A DNA stretch of 64,000 nt from Vibrio aphrogenes (GCF_002157735.2 NZ_AP018689.1:496001-560000); one strand, 5' to 3'. Shown: positions 17,610-28,226, counted from the first letter of the stretch. The notes: a model not told the origin generated them from the sequence alone. Translations and numbers: made by a program.

Positions 17610-19289
17610 TTATTTACCAATTTTTTCATAAGGAATGAGGAAACTCATTCGAGTTAGGTGATCTTTATGGCAGTGGGTTTGTAGCTCGGCAAGTGGGCCA
17701 TAAAAATGAGTCAGCCGTTTATTTACTATCTCCATGCCTAAACCTTCATGATCCGATTTAGGGGGTTCGAAATTGCCTGCATTATCTTCGACAATAATAC
17801 GATAACCAAGTGAATTTTGCTGACTGAAGAGGCGTACTTTACCACCTTCAATTTTATTGGAGATACCATGCTTGATCGCATTTTCAACTAAAGGTTGCAA
17901 GGTGAAGCTAGGGAGCGACTTTTCGAGCAAATGTTCATCAATATTAATATCAACTTCAAGGCGGTCAGTAAATCGTGCCTTTTCGATCGTTAAGTAAGCA
18001 TTGACGTGGGCAAGCTCTTCTTTAAAGGTGACGGTTTCAATGTTTTGCTTGAGGTTGCTACGAAAAAAATGTGAGAGGTGCTGAATCAGTTCGCGGGCTT
18101 TATTGGGATCGCGGCGAATCACGGCACTGATGGTATTAAGGGCGTTGAATAAAAAATGTGGGTTCACTTGAGCGTGTAGCAATTTGATTTCGGCTTGAGT
18201 CAATAAGGTTTGCTGACGTTGAAAGTCATTGTAAAGAATTTGGCTAGAAAGCAATTGAGCAATCCCTTCCCCCATTGAGCGGTTGATATTGGAAAGTAAT
18301 TTTCGCTTAGGTTCATACAATTTGATGGTTCCCACTACTTCTTTACCGGCTCGCAACGGGATCACCAACACTGAGCCCAGAGAGCAATGATTGGAAATTG
18401 AGCATTGATAAGGACTTTCTCGACCATCTAAATACATGACTCGGTTTTGTTGCATCGCTTGAATGGTGCAAGGTGAGGAAATCGGAGTATTCGGTTTATG
18501 ATGATCATCGCCAGTGCCAATAAAGGCTAAGATTTTTTCTTTATCGGTAATCGCCACGGCGCCGACATTGGTTTCTTCATAAATGATGCGGACAATTTTT
18601 TCAGCATTGACTGAGTTAAAGCCGGTATTCCAAATCCCGACACTTCGTTCGGCAATGGTTAATGCTCGGCGAGAGAAAGTGGCAGAGTACTTTTCGTAAA
18701 TGGTTTTTTTATCTTGTAAGATGCTCACAAATAAAGCGGCTCCGATACAATTGGCGATGATCATTGGGGCGGCAATATCGGATACTAAGGCATAGGCTTG
18801 ATCAAAGGGTTTGGCGACCGTGGTGATGATCAACATTTGGCTGACTTCAGCAACCAAGGTTACCGCTAGCACAATGATGGGATTAAATAGTTGTTCTACT
18901 TTCTCTTTTCTGACTAAGTATAAATGCAATAACCCACCAATTAAGCCTTCAACGGTGGTTGATATGGCACAAGCGACATCGGTAAACCCTCCTAAGCTAT
19001 ATCGATGTAAGCCTCCGGTCAGACCGACAGCAAAGCCAACAATAGGGCCTCCTAATAATCCACCAATCACTGCCCCAATAGCTCGAGTATTGGCAATGGC
19101 ATCGTCTATCTGTAAGCCAAAGTAAGTGCCCATAATGCAAAATAGGGAAAATAAAACATAACAACTGAACTTATGTGATAAGCGCGAAGAGATATTAAGC
19201 AAAGGTAGGAAAATCGGCGTTTTACTCAACATGTAAGCTAAAACCAGATAAACGCACATTTGTTGTAATAAAGAGAGTATTAAATCCAT
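17610..19289 (-). CDS. btsS: BtsS, LytS-type pyruvate sensor histidine kinase
   Basis: 559 aa, the same length as E. coli BtsS (YehU) and very similar along its length. N-terminal 5TM_5TMR_LYT membrane sensor (QQMCVYLVLAYMLSKTPIF; GAVIGGLLGGPIVGF; GLTGGLHRYSLGG), then a GAF domain (about 210-350), then a LytS-type kinase with the phospho-acceptor His near residue 378 (LHAQVNPHFLFNALNTI) and an ATPase domain (PLVENAIKHG, GLGMEIVNKRL). The E. coli homologue binds extracellular pyruvate. Inner membrane. Confidence 0.93.
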   Translation of the reverse strand: MDLILSLLQQMCVYLVLAYMLSKTPIFLPLLNISSRLSHKFSCYVLFSLFCIMGTYFGLQIDDAIANTRAIGAVIGGLLGGPIVGFAVGLTGGLHRYSLGGFTDVACAISTTVEGLIGGLLHLYLVRKEKVEQLFNPIIVLAVTLVAEVSQMLIITTVAKPFDQAYALVSDIAAPMIIANCIGAALFVSILQDKKTIYEKYSATFSRRALTIAERSVGIWNTGFNSVNAEKIVRIIYEETNVGAVAITDKEKILAFIGTGDDHHKPNTPISSPCTIQAMQQNRVMYLDGRESPYQCSISNHCSLGSVLVIPLRAGKEVVGTIKLYEPKRKLLSNINRSMGEGIAQLLSSQILYNDFQRQQTLLTQAEIKLLHAQVNPHFLFNALNTISAVIRRDPNKARELIQHLSHFFRSNLKQNIETVTFKEELAHVNAYLTIEKARFTDRLEVDINIDEHLLEKSLPSFTLQPLVENAIKHGISNKIEGGKVRLFSQQNSLGYRIIVEDNAGNFEPPKSDHEGLGMEIVNKRLTHFYGPLAELQTHCHKDHLTRMSFLIPYEKIGK

Positions 19290-19488
19290 AGTTCCTACAT
19301 GATCCGTGGAGATTGTTCTTTTAGTAAAATAAAATGAACATGTGTATTTTATTTTTTACATTCATTTGTTTGTTGTCACACAAATGATACTACTTGCAAA
19401 CATAATCAATACTGTTAATTTAATTTCATTAACGGCTGAGGCTTAACTCAGAACAATGGATGTATCGATTTTTTTACAGGTGAAGGTT

Positions 19489-20562
19489 ATGTACAAAAGT
19501 GAATTAAGCAATATTAACATCAGCGATGAACAACTGATTATCACCCCCAATGCGTTAAAAAAGAAAATTCCGCTTAGTGAGAAAGCGAGAAAGTGTATTC
19601 AATCATCACGCCAAACGATTGCTGACATTATACACAAGAAAGATCATCGTTTATTAGTGGTTTGTGGTCCTTGTTCAATTCATGATATTGATGCGGCGAA
19701 AGAATACGCCAAGCGCTTGAAAGCATTATCCAGTCAACTAGACGATCAAATTTATTTGGTGATGCGGGTCTACTTTGAAAAACCACGTACGACTGTGGGC
19801 TGGAAAGGCTTAATTAACGATCCTCATCTTGATAACTCTTTTGATATTGAGCACGGTTTGCATCTGGCTCGTCAATTATTGGTTGATTTGGCTGAAATGG
19901 AAATTCCGTTAGCGACAGAAGCATTAGATCCTATTAGCCCGCAATACTTAGGAGATACTTTCAGTTGGGCGGCAATTGGTGCACGTACCACTGAGTCTCA
20001 AACTCACCGTGAAATGGCCAGTGGCTTATCGGTTCCAGTAGGATTTAAAAACGGCACTGATGGCAGCTTAGCAACCGCAATTAATGCGATGCAAGCCGCT
20101 TCCTCGAGCCATCGTTTTATGGGTATTGATAGCGACGGACAAGTTGCGTTATTGACGACACAAGGTAATCACAATGGTCATGTCATTTTGCGCGGTGGTA
20201 AACAAACTAATTATGATTCGGTATCAGTCAATGAGTGCGAGCAAGAGTTGGCAAAACATGGTTTAGATGCTGCTTTGATGGTGGATTGTAGCCATGCTAA
20301 CTCTCGTAAAGACTATCGCCGTCAACCTTTAGTAGCAGAAGATGTGATTCATCAAATTCGTGAAGGTAATCGATCCATTATTGGTTTAATGATTGAAAGT
20401 CATATTAATGAGGGCAATCAAGCGTCTGATATTCCATTGTCGGAAATGCAGTACGGTGTCTCGATTACTGATGCTTGTATTAATTGGGATACGACAGAAA
20501 GCTTGTTACGTCATGCACATAAAGAGTTAGTACCATTTTTACAAGACCGTTTAAAAGGGTAA
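19489..20562 (+). CDS. aroF: DAHP synthase, AroF type
   Basis: 3-deoxy-7-phosphoheptulonate synthase, first step of the shikimate pathway: phosphoenolpyruvate plus erythrose 4-phosphate. 357 aa class I enzyme (LLVVCGPCSIHD, YFEKPRTTVGWKGLINDP, GARTTESQTHREMASGLS, VDCSHANS). I chose the ATG at 19489, with AGGTGAAGG just upstream; the in-frame ATG at 19456 would add 11 atypical residues. It is followed by tyrA after 44 nt, as in the tyrosine-inhibited aroF-tyrA operon of E. coli, hence the AroF assignment. Feedback specificity itself is inferred. Confidence 0.93.
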   Translation: MYKSELSNINISDEQLIITPNALKKKIPLSEKARKCIQSSRQTIADIIHKKDHRLLVVCGPCSIHDIDAAKEYAKRLKALSSQLDDQIYLVMRVYFEKPRTTVGWKGLINDPHLDNSFDIEHGLHLARQLLVDLAEMEIPLATEALDPISPQYLGDTFSWAAIGARTTESQTHREMASGLSVPVGFKNGTDGSLATAINAMQAASSSHRFMGIDSDGQVALLTTQGNHNGHVILRGGKQTNYDSVSVNECEQELAKHGLDAALMVDCSHANSRKDYRRQPLVAEDVIHQIREGNRSIIGLMIESHINEGNQASDIPLSEMQYGVSITDACINWDTTESLLRHAHKELVPFLQDRLKG

Positions 20563-20606
20563 AGTAACCGTCTAAGTGCGTAGTCTGATGGGAATTAGGG
20601 AAATCC

Positions 20607-21737
20607 ATGGCAATAGAATTAAATGAATTAAGAGATCAAATCGACGCAGTTGATAAACAAATGCTTGAGCTGTTAGCCCAGCGTTTGGCCTTGGTTGAAA
20701 AAGTTGGTGAAGTAAAAAGTAAATACGGATTACCCATTTATGCCCCCGACCGTGAAGCCTCAATGTTGGCTTCTCGTCGCGCAGAAGCAGAAAAGCGAGG
20801 GGTTCCAGCTCAATTAATTGAAGATATTTTGCGTCGCACTATGCGTGAATCGTATGCCAGCGAAAAAGACTCGGGCTTTAAATGCTTGAATCCAGAATTG
20901 CGCTCTATCGTGATCGTTGGGGGACATGGGCAGTTGGGCGGTTTGTTTAAGCGCATGTTTGAGCTTTCAGGTTACCAAGTGAAAGTGCTAGGTAGCCAAG
21001 ATTGGGATAACGCTGAGCAATTAGTGCAAGATGCGGGCATGGTGGTGGTCAGTGTGCCGATTCATTTAACTGATACGGTGATAAAAAAACTACCTAAATT
21101 GCCTGATGACTGCATTTTATGTGATTTAACATCCATCAAAGCTGAACCTTTAGCGGCAATGCTGGAAGCTCATTGCGGGCCAGTGGTCGGTTTGCATCCG
21201 ATGTTTGGACCGGATATTCCGAGCATGGCAAAACAAGTGATCATTTGCAGTGATGGTCGTATGCCGGAAACTTATCAATGGTTACTTAAGCAATTTGAAA
21301 TTTGGGGGGCGAGCATTTGTGCGATTGATGCTGAAGAGCACGACAATGGCATGACCTTGATCCAAGCGCTGCGCCATTTTACATCGTTTGCGTATGGCTC
21401 TCACTTATCTCAAGAAAACCCGAACCTAGATACCTTAGTGCAATTAAGTTCCCCCATTTATCGCTTAGAATTGGCGATGGTTGGCCGCTTATTTGCTCAA
21501 GATCCTGATTTATATGGCGATATTATTATGTCGTCGCAACGCAATATCGATATGATTAAACGCTTTCATCAACGTTTTGGTGAGGCGATTAAGATTCTAG
21601 ATAATCAAGATAAACAAGCTTTTATTGAACAATTTAATGCGGTTTCCACATGGTACGGTGATTACTCTCAACAATTTATGCGAGAAAGCCAAAATTTACT
21701 GAAACAAGCCAATGATTCAATTCATCGAGGTAAGTAA
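20607..21737 (+). CDS. tyrA: TyrA, chorismate mutase/prephenate dehydrogenase
   Basis: Bifunctional enzyme making 4-hydroxyphenylpyruvate for tyrosine. 376 aa. Residues 1-90 are an AroQ-type chorismate mutase ([23 protein letters not shown]). A Rossmann-type prephenate dehydrogenase follows ([40 protein letters not shown]). Second gene of the aroF-tyrA unit; a bidirectional terminator lies 85 nt downstream. Confidence 0.96.
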   Translation: MAIELNELRDQIDAVDKQMLELLAQRLALVEKVGEVKSKYGLPIYAPDREASMLASRRAEAEKRGVPAQLIEDILRRTMRESYASEKDSGFKCLNPELRSIVIVGGHGQLGGLFKRMFELSGYQVKVLGSQDWDNAEQLVQDAGMVVVSVPIHLTDTVIKKLPKLPDDCILCDLTSIKAEPLAAMLEAHCGPVVGLHPMFGPDIPSMAKQVIICSDGRMPETYQWLLKQFEIWGASICAIDAEEHDNGMTLIQALRHFTSFAYGSHLSQENPNLDTLVQLSSPIYRLELAMVGRLFAQDPDLYGDIIMSSQRNIDMIKRFHQRFGEAIKILDNQDKQAFIEQFNAVSTWYGDYSQQFMRESQNLLKQANDSIHRGK

Positions 21738-21821
21738 CCTCAGCTGCGGATGACTAGAAGTCACAAGTAACTATTGAACGCGAATATCCATTGGGTTTGT
21801 TTATACCAGACAGGCACAACG

Positions 21822-21853
21822 AAAAAAGGATTGGCAATGAACCAATCCTTTTT
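21822..21853. terminator. Bidirectional terminator between tyrA and VOC gene
   Basis: AAAGGATTGG/CCAATCCTTT stem with a 7-nt loop. A run of A precedes and a run of T follows, so it can serve both convergent genes. Confidence 0.85.
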
Positions 21854-21871
21854 GTTTGTTATGGCTGTTGA

Positions 21872-22357
21872 TTATTCGTAATCGGCCGCGTAAGTTTCTT
21901 GATAAGAGTGAGAATACAACTCAAATAAATTACCAAATGGGTCTTCAAGATAAACCATTTGTGAGGTGTTATTTTCATCTTCAGGGTGGTAGCGCATAAT
22001 ATCCATACGAACTTTACCGCCTAACTCTTCAGTACGTTTGATCACACCTTCAAAGTCATCTGTTTGTAGACAGAAGTGGAAAATACCAATGCGAGAGAAA
22101 TCGACTTCATGACGTTGTTGGCGTTCTTTCATTTCGAAAAGCTCAAAGCCAATACCATCTTTAGTCAGTAAGTGGGCAATGTTAAAGCCTTTAAACCCTT
22201 CACCAAAAACGGCAATACACATACGGCCAATCGCAGTTTCACGTTCTTCTGTTACCTTAGTGTTACCCATCACAATCTCAAGACCAAGTGCTTTAGTATA
22301 AAACTCAACCGCTTTATCCATATCACCAACCATAATACCAACGTGATTCATTTTCAT
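21872..22357 (-). CDS. VOC-family (glyoxalase-like) protein
   Basis: 161 aa vicinal-oxygen-chelate protein with two betaalphabetabetabeta modules (MNHVGIMVGDMDKAVEFYTKAL; IFHFCLQTDDFEGVIKRTEELGG; VYLEDPFGNLFELYSH). Candidate metal ligands are the first-module His, the second-module His (FHFCL) and the final Glu (NLFELY). Substrate is unknown: it could be a glyoxalase- or dioxygenase-like enzyme. Start at 22357 has GGAG 8 nt upstream; the upstream TTG is unlikely. An AT-rich region (22430-22480) probably holds the promoter. Confidence 0.8.
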   Translation of the reverse strand: MKMNHVGIMVGDMDKAVEFYTKALGLEIVMGNTKVTEERETAIGRMCIAVFGEGFKGFNIAHLLTKDGIGFELFEMKERQQRHEVDFSRIGIFHFCLQTDDFEGVIKRTEELGGKVRMDIMRYHPEDENNTSQMVYLEDPFGNLFELYSHSYQETYAADYE

Positions 22358-22567
22358 AATTTGCTCCAATTTTTAAAATTAATATCGTGTTTTGTTTCGA
22401 TGAGGAGAGTATAGGTGGATGCGGGTATCATTAAAAATTATCATAAATTATTATTTTAATAATTTTAATTTATAATAAAGAGGGTTGGAATTGGTCATGA
22501 GAGGAAAGAAAGGCTAGAGAGGGAAGAAAGATTGAAGAGGTCAGCCACTGATAAAGACAAAGACTGG

Positions 22568-23665
22568 TTAACGCTCTTTTACGGTTTGCCAGTTATCTTC
22601 ACTAAGACCAAATTGATCTAATCCTTGAGAGCGTTGTTTGATGATTTTAGATGAAGGGGAGGAGGAATAATTGGTTTGATTGATGGCGAGGAAGGTTTGT
22701 AAGTGGATGGTATTGGTCAATTGCTCCATTAAGCTCGCCCAAGGTACTTGCTGTTGTTGGGTAAACAAATAAGCAATATGGTTTGGTTGCCATTGCATGA
22801 AATCTTGTGGGTTGAGCGCTTTACCAATAAAGCGTACTTCGTAATGTAAATGTGAACCGGTTGAATTGCCACTACTACCACAAAAACCAATACGATCGCC
22901 TTTTTCAATGAATTGTCCTTGGCTAACGGCAAATTGGTGAAGGTGGGCGTATAAGGTCATAAATCCAAAAGCATGGCGCACTTTGATCATATTGCCGTAA
23001 CCTTGTTGACTGGGGCGTGTCGTTTCTACCACTCCGTCGGCGGTGGCATAAATTGGGGTACCAAGAGGACAAGTGAGATCAATGCCTAAATGGTGTGATT
23101 TTTTTCCGGATATTGGGTGAACGCGCCCACCAAAAGGTGAGGAGACACGCTGATAATGAACTGGACTGTCATTGGGTATCATGCGAAATAAAGAGGTTTC
23201 TATGCTCGCCGACAATGGAAGTGATAGCCTTTGTTTATCACTTATCATCGCGGTATCTATCGCTTCTTTTTCTGATAAAAGCCCAGGTGTTTTAAGGTTG
23301 GTAGAGTCTGCTGTGAGCTGAGTAGGGAATTCTACCAATTCTTCATCTGCTTCCATTTTAGCGTGAAAATCGGCTTGCTGTTGATTAATTACTAACTGTT
23401 TATTGAAGGCTAATTGTTGTTGGTAGAGCTGTTGATACTTGTGTAATTGCTCACGTAAGTCTTGTTGTTGCTTTTGAGTGTTGTCGTTATTAAACCAAAA
23501 TGAAATGCTAGTTATTGATAATAGAAGAATTATTCCAATTATAATTATTTTGGAAATAAGCTTTTTACCTATGATGAGCTTAAAGATCATCATAGGCCAA
23601 AAGCCCTTATTGGCAGTGAAATCAAAATGGGTTGAATTGACTAAGTTTGGAGCTGCATGCGACAT
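22568..23665 (-). CDS. M23-family peptidoglycan metallopeptidase
   Basis: 365 aa. A cytoplasmic N-terminus and one membrane anchor (about residues 33-53, rich in Ile and Leu) are followed by a Gln-rich, probably coiled-coil segment (60-105). The LytM/M23 domain (about 170-290) has zinc ligands H and D (HHLGIDLTCPLG) and HLH (GSHLHYEVRF). Expected to cut peptidoglycan cross-bridges in the periplasm, or to activate amidases if inactive. A Gln/Ser-rich tail follows. Single gene; no clear terminator. Confidence 0.85.
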   Translation of the reverse strand: MSHAAPNLVNSTHFDFTANKGFWPMMIFKLIIGKKLISKIIIIGIILLLSITSISFWFNNDNTQKQQQDLREQLHKYQQLYQQQLAFNKQLVINQQQADFHAKMEADEELVEFPTQLTADSTNLKTPGLLSEKEAIDTAMISDKQRLSLPLSASIETSLFRMIPNDSPVHYQRVSSPFGGRVHPISGKKSHHLGIDLTCPLGTPIYATADGVVETTRPSQQGYGNMIKVRHAFGFMTLYAHLHQFAVSQGQFIEKGDRIGFCGSSGNSTGSHLHYEVRFIGKALNPQDFMQWQPNHIAYLFTQQQQVPWASLMEQLTNTIHLQTFLAINQTNYSSSPSSKIIKQRSQGLDQFGLSEDNWQTVKER

Positions 23666-23829
23666 GGGAAATTCAATAACAATGAGTCATGGTTATGGTC
23701 TACAGCAATTTATATGGGGGGAAAAGTGAAGGGAATTTTTAGGGGAAAATTTTAGGGCGCTGTTCTCATTTCTTAGTTAAATCTTTTAATTAGTAAGAAT
23801 CGACCGATAATGAATGCACTGCTATGAGA

Positions 23830-23876
23830 TGGTGAAGTTATTCGGTGATGAAGCTATTAGATGATGAAGGCGAATT
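23830..23876. repeat. Imperfect 16-bp tandem repeat in the 23666-24008 gap
   Basis: Three units starting at 23830, 23846 and 23862 share TGRTGAAG. Apart from this and the ettA terminator, I see nothing in the gap. Confidence 0.45.
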
Positions 23877-23883
23877 TAGAATA

Positions 23884-23915
23884 CAAAAAAAGCCACAGCG
23901 TAGAGCCATGGCTTT
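23884..23915 (-). terminator. Intrinsic terminator of ettA
   Basis: On the minus strand, AAGCCA/TGGCTT with a short GC-containing loop is followed by T7. Confidence 0.75.
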
Positions 23916-24008
23916 GATATTGCTGGCTATGAAGTTAAGCGCTCCATTAACCAGTTATTCGCAGCTGAGTTTAGTTAACCTCAACTGCAGATAAGGTTAG
24001 TTACACGC

Positions 24009-25676
24009 TTATTTGGTCACACGTTTGTATTTGATGCGGTGAGGCTCAGCCGCGGCAGCACCTAACGTTTGCTTCAACCATTCACTGTATTCGGTGTAGT
24101 TACCTTCGTAGAAGTTCACTTGGCCTTCATCACGGTAATCAAGAATATGGGTGGCAATACGGTCGAGGAACCAACGGTCGTGCGAGATAACCATGGTACA
24201 ACCAGGGAACTCAAGTAACGCTTCTTCAAGAGCACGTAGCGTTTCAACGTCCAAGTCGTTGGTCGGTTCATCGAGTAGTAATACGTTACCGCCCGCTTTT
24301 AGTAGTTTTGCTAAGTGAACACGGTTACGTTCACCACCTGAAAGCTCACCAATGCGTTTTTGTTGATCAACACCACGGAAGTTAAAGCGTGAGCAGTAAG
24401 CACGCGCTGGAATTTCAAAGTTATTGATCTTAATGATATCCGCCCCTTCCGAGATTTCTTGGAAAACGGTGTTGTTATCATTCATGGAGTCACGGAACTG
24501 ATCCACTGACGCCAGTTTTACCGTTTCACCTAACTCGATGGTACCTGCATCGGGTTGTTCGGAGCCGCTTAGCATTTTGAATAGAGTTGATTTACCCGCG
24601 CCGTTAGCACCAACGATACCGACAATAGCCCCTTTCGGCATGCTGAAAGAGAGGTTATCAATCAGAACGCGATCGCCAAATGACTTAGTTAGGTTATTAA
24701 CTTCTAAGACTTTGTCACCCAAACGCTCACCTGGTGGGATGAAAAGTTCGTTAGTTTCGTTACGTTTTTGGTGATCAGTTTTATTCAACTCTTCAAAACG
24801 TGCCATACGAGCTTTAGACTTAGCCTGACGACCTTTCGGGTTTTGACGAACCCATTCTAATTCTTTCTCAATGGTCTTTTTGCGAGCATTTTCGGTTGAA
24901 GCTTCTTGGGCTAAACGCGCATCTTTTTGTTCAAGCCATGAAGTATAGTTACCTTCCCATGGAATACCTTCACCACGGTCAAGTTCTAAGATCCAGCCCG
25001 CCGCGTTATCAAGGAAATAACGGTCGTGGGTAATCGCTACCACTGTACCACTGTAATCAACTAAGAAATGCTCAAGCCAAGCCACAGACTCAGCATCTAA
25101 GTGGTTGGTCGGTTCATCTAGCAATAGCATGTCTGGCTTTTCAAGTAATAGACGGCAAATCGCGACACGGCGACGCTCACCACCTGACAAGTGTTCAATT
25201 TTGGCATCCCACTCAGGCAGACGCAGTGCATCCGCAGCACGTTCTAGCGCATTTTCTAGGTTGTGGCCATCTTTCGCTTGAATCAATGCTTCAAGTTCGC
25301 CTTGTTCTTTGGCTAATGCATCAAAATCAGCATCAGGTTCGGCGTAAGCGGCATAAACTGCATCAATTCGTTTTAATGCGTCTGCGACATCCGCTACGGC
25401 TTCTTCGACAATTTCACGAACGGTTTTTGATTCATCTAAAACCGGTTCTTGCGGAAGGTAGCCAACATTTAAACCAGGCTGAGGACGAGCTTCACCATCA
25501 ATGTCAGTATCAATACCTGCCATGATGCGTAAAAGTGTCGATTTACCTGCACCATTTAGGCCTAAAACACCGATTTTGGCTCCCGGGAAAAAGCTTAATG
25601 AGATATCTTTTAAGATTTGACGTTTCGGTGGCACAATTTTGCTCACACGAGACATGGTATAGACGTATTCAGCCAT
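24009..25676 (-). CDS. ettA: EttA, energy-dependent translational throttle
   Basis: ABC-F protein acting at the ribosomal E site to gate the first peptide bond according to ATP/ADP. 555 aa with two ABC domains: Walker A GLNGAGKSTLLRIM and GANGAGKSTLFKML, signatures LSGGERRRVAIC and LSGGERNRVHLA. Between them lies the charged linker with the RQNPKGRQAKSKARMARFEEL signature. No membrane segments. Length normal. Single gene. Confidence 0.96.
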   Translation of the reverse strand: MAEYVYTMSRVSKIVPPKRQILKDISLSFFPGAKIGVLGLNGAGKSTLLRIMAGIDTDIDGEARPQPGLNVGYLPQEPVLDESKTVREIVEEAVADVADALKRIDAVYAAYAEPDADFDALAKEQGELEALIQAKDGHNLENALERAADALRLPEWDAKIEHLSGGERRRVAICRLLLEKPDMLLLDEPTNHLDAESVAWLEHFLVDYSGTVVAITHDRYFLDNAAGWILELDRGEGIPWEGNYTSWLEQKDARLAQEASTENARKKTIEKELEWVRQNPKGRQAKSKARMARFEELNKTDHQKRNETNELFIPPGERLGDKVLEVNNLTKSFGDRVLIDNLSFSMPKGAIVGIVGANGAGKSTLFKMLSGSEQPDAGTIELGETVKLASVDQFRDSMNDNNTVFQEISEGADIIKINNFEIPARAYCSRFNFRGVDQQKRIGELSGGERNRVHLAKLLKAGGNVLLLDEPTNDLDVETLRALEEALLEFPGCTMVISHDRWFLDRIATHILDYRDEGQVNFYEGNYTEYSEWLKQTLGAAAAEPHRIKYKRVTK

Positions 25677-25882
25677 AGCTGCTTAGATCCTATGCGTTAT
25701 AATAATTTCAAAACTATAGTTTACTCTTTCTCACATAAGATTCACACTAGATGAGTGTAAACAAGGATATTATCGGATAGTCGCTTGGCATTGAAATAAT
25801 GAGAAAAAGCGAGAAAAATACTAAGAATATCAAACATTCACCTTTCACATTTGTGATTGTATTTCAGGGAAGTTGACCGTTG

Positions 25883-27874
25883 ATGCTGAATTTTAAAAAA
25901 ACGCTTATTTTCTGTGCTGTTTCGACAAGTGCGATATTGTCTTTGCCCGCGGTTAATGCTCAGGCGATATCCTCCACTCAAGTGAACACTTCTGATAGTG
26001 ATTCATCTGACAAACCGCGCTCACCACTTGAAATACAACGGCAAGTCTATGAGAAAGGACAGGATTTATTAGATGCCGGCGATGTTGCTGGTTACCAAGT
26101 GATTCGTCCACAAATCGCCTCTTATCCATTGACGCCTTATATTGATTATCGCGTGTATTTAACGGATATTGAAAACCGTCAGCCTCAAGAGGTGAATGCT
26201 TTTACTGAAAAATATCAGACGTTTCCTTTTTCAAGCCGGGTTAGAGCCAATTATTTAGATGCGTTAGCCAAGAACAAACAATGGAAAACCCTATTAGAAT
26301 ATCAGCAAGAAGAACCCAGAGATCAACGCTACCGTTGCTATTATTATTACGCCAAATGGACGCAAGGTCAGAAAGACGCTGCGTATCAAGGAGCCAAAGA
26401 CCTTTGGTTAACGGGCAGCAGTGTTTCGTCGGCGTGTGATGACTTATTTGACCAATGGACGCAAGCGGGCTTACGTACCGAAACACTGATATTAGAACGG
26501 ATGTTATTGAGCTTTAAATCCGGTCACTCAGGAATGTTTCGTTATTTAGATGGTTTACTCACTAGTGATAATGCCAAAGCCAGTTCAAAAGACTTACAAG
26601 CACTTTATCGCGATCCTAGTAAAGTGGGTGAGTTCAGTAAGAAAGCCAAAGTCACTCCTTTTAATCAACAGTTGACGGAATACGCGTTTAGACAGTTGAT
26701 CCGCAAAAATACCCAACAAGCTGTAGAACTCTATGAGCAAGTGGTTCAAGCGCAAAAGCTTCCATTAACGGCTCAAGTAGATTTATCCAATTACGCCAGT
26801 GCTTGGTTAATGAATACGGATTCATCTTCTTTAGCACAATGGCGAGATAGCATGTTAAATAAGCAAGGGCTCCCTTCGCGAGTAGAAAGGCGTGCACGTA
26901 TCGCCATTCAAAATGCAGATTGGAAAGATCTAGCGCATTGGATTAGTAAGCTACCGGCAGAAGATCAGCAAAGCTTACGTTGGCAATATTGGTCTGCGAG
27001 AGTAGAGATGGCGCAAGGAAAAACCAAGCAAGCCAAACAACGCTTACAGCCTTTGTTAGGACAGCGAAACTTTTATAGTGCGGCGGCGGCAGAATTACTG
27101 GGAGAACCGATTCGTTATCAAAGTAAAATGCTCAATGAAAAGCTTCCTGATATCAAAGCCAAGCAAGCAGCTCTTGATCGCATTCAAGAAATGATTAATG
27201 TTGATAAAATTTCGGCGGCGAAAAGCGAGTGGCGTTGGTTGCTGTGGCATAGTACCCAAAGCGAGAAAAAAGCCTTAGTACAATACGCAGCCGAGAAACA
27301 TTGGCATCATTTTACCGTGGTGGCGACCATTGAAGCTAAAATGTGGGACTATACCAGTTTACGTTTCCCGATAGCCCATCGCTGGTGGTTTGATTTCTAT
27401 TCTAAAAAGAATGATGTGCCTTTAATTACCTTGATGTCTCTTGCGCGCCAAGAAAGTGCCCTAGATGTAGAAGCACGTTCTCCTGTTGGAGCGCGGGGGA
27501 TTATGCAAATCATGCCGACGACAGCAAAACACACCGCAGACGTCTATGATTTAAAATATCAGCATGCTGATGAGCTGTATAATGTTCAAAAGAACATAGA
27601 AATTGGCAGTTCATATTTAGGTGGGTTATTAGATGATTTTAACCACAATCGAATATTTGCGTTTGCCGCTTATAATGCGGGGCCGCATCGAGTCAAAGTA
27701 TGGCGTGCTCGCAGTAATCAAAAAATTGATGCTTATTCATTCATTGAAGCCATTCCTTTTGATGAAACCCGTGGTTATGTGCAAAATATTCTGATGTTTG
27801 AAACCTATTATCGTAATTTACTAGGTCAAGAAGGGGCATTTTTAACGCCTCAAGAAGTAAAGGAAAAATATTAG
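25883..27874 (+). CDS. slt: Slt, soluble lytic murein transglycosylase
   Basis: Periplasmic lytic transglycosylase cutting glycan strands to anhydromuropeptides. 663 aa. Signal peptide at residues 1-27 (cleavage near NAQA), a long alpha-superhelical region, then the catalytic lysozyme-like domain: the catalytic Glu lies in SLARQESALDVEARSPVGA, followed by IMQIMPTTAKHTA and FAAYNAGPHRV. I used the ATG at 25883; the TTG one codon upstream is less likely. trpR follows after 4 nt, as in E. coli. Confidence 0.95.
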   Translation: MLNFKKTLIFCAVSTSAILSLPAVNAQAISSTQVNTSDSDSSDKPRSPLEIQRQVYEKGQDLLDAGDVAGYQVIRPQIASYPLTPYIDYRVYLTDIENRQPQEVNAFTEKYQTFPFSSRVRANYLDALAKNKQWKTLLEYQQEEPRDQRYRCYYYYAKWTQGQKDAAYQGAKDLWLTGSSVSSACDDLFDQWTQAGLRTETLILERMLLSFKSGHSGMFRYLDGLLTSDNAKASSKDLQALYRDPSKVGEFSKKAKVTPFNQQLTEYAFRQLIRKNTQQAVELYEQVVQAQKLPLTAQVDLSNYASAWLMNTDSSSLAQWRDSMLNKQGLPSRVERRARIAIQNADWKDLAHWISKLPAEDQQSLRWQYWSARVEMAQGKTKQAKQRLQPLLGQRNFYSAAAAELLGEPIRYQSKMLNEKLPDIKAKQAALDRIQEMINVDKISAAKSEWRWLLWHSTQSEKKALVQYAAEKHWHHFTVVATIEAKMWDYTSLRFPIAHRWWFDFYSKKNDVPLITLMSLARQESALDVEARSPVGARGIMQIMPTTAKHTADVYDLKYQHADELYNVQKNIEIGSSYLGGLLDDFNHNRIFAFAAYNAGPHRVKVWRARSNQKIDAYSFIEAIPFDETRGYVQNILMFETYYRNLLGQEGAFLTPQEVKEKY

Positions 27875-27878
27875 TTTA

Positions 27879-28226
27879 ATGGCTAATTCAAAAGAACAAA
27901 TCGAAAAAGAAGTGATTTCCCCTGAGTTTACAGACTGGCAGGATGTGCTGGCATTATTGTCGCATTCAGATCAGCAACAACAATTGGATTTTTTACTGTC
28001 AATGCTGCTCACTTATGATGAACGTGAAGCTTTATTAGCACGCATGAACATTTTACATGAGCTCATTAAAGGTGATTATTCGCAGCGTCAAATCAGTCAA
28101 ATGCTTGGAGTGGGGGTCGCAACCATTACTCGTGGTTCTTCTGAATTGAAAAAGTTACAACCGGCTCAAAAGCAGCAATTGCAAGCGATGTTGCAAGTTG
28201 CTGCTGAGAAATCAGAAGAGCATTAA
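27879..28226 (+). CDS. trpR: TrpR, tryptophan repressor
   Basis: 115 aa DNA-binding protein that represses tryptophan biosynthesis genes when loaded with L-tryptophan. The helix-turn-helix is near the C-terminus (DYSQRQISQMLGVGVATITR). The helical core LLSMLLTYDEREALLARM is typical. Immediately follows slt. Its last 4 nt overlap the end of the convergent yjjX. Confidence 0.95.
   Translation: MANSKEQIEKEVISPEFTDWQDVLALLSHSDQQQQLDFLLSMLLTYDEREALLARMNILHELIKGDYSQRQISQMLGVGVATITRGSSELKKLQPAQKQQLQAMLQVAAEKSEEH

Noticed and set aside
19349-19368. TyrR box upstream of aroF
   Set aside because: TGTGTA and TTTACA are present, but 8 bp apart instead of 6, and the left arm is poor. Not enough to call.
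24538-25525. Open frames opposite ettA
   Set aside because: Shadow frames of a strongly conserved ABC-F gene.
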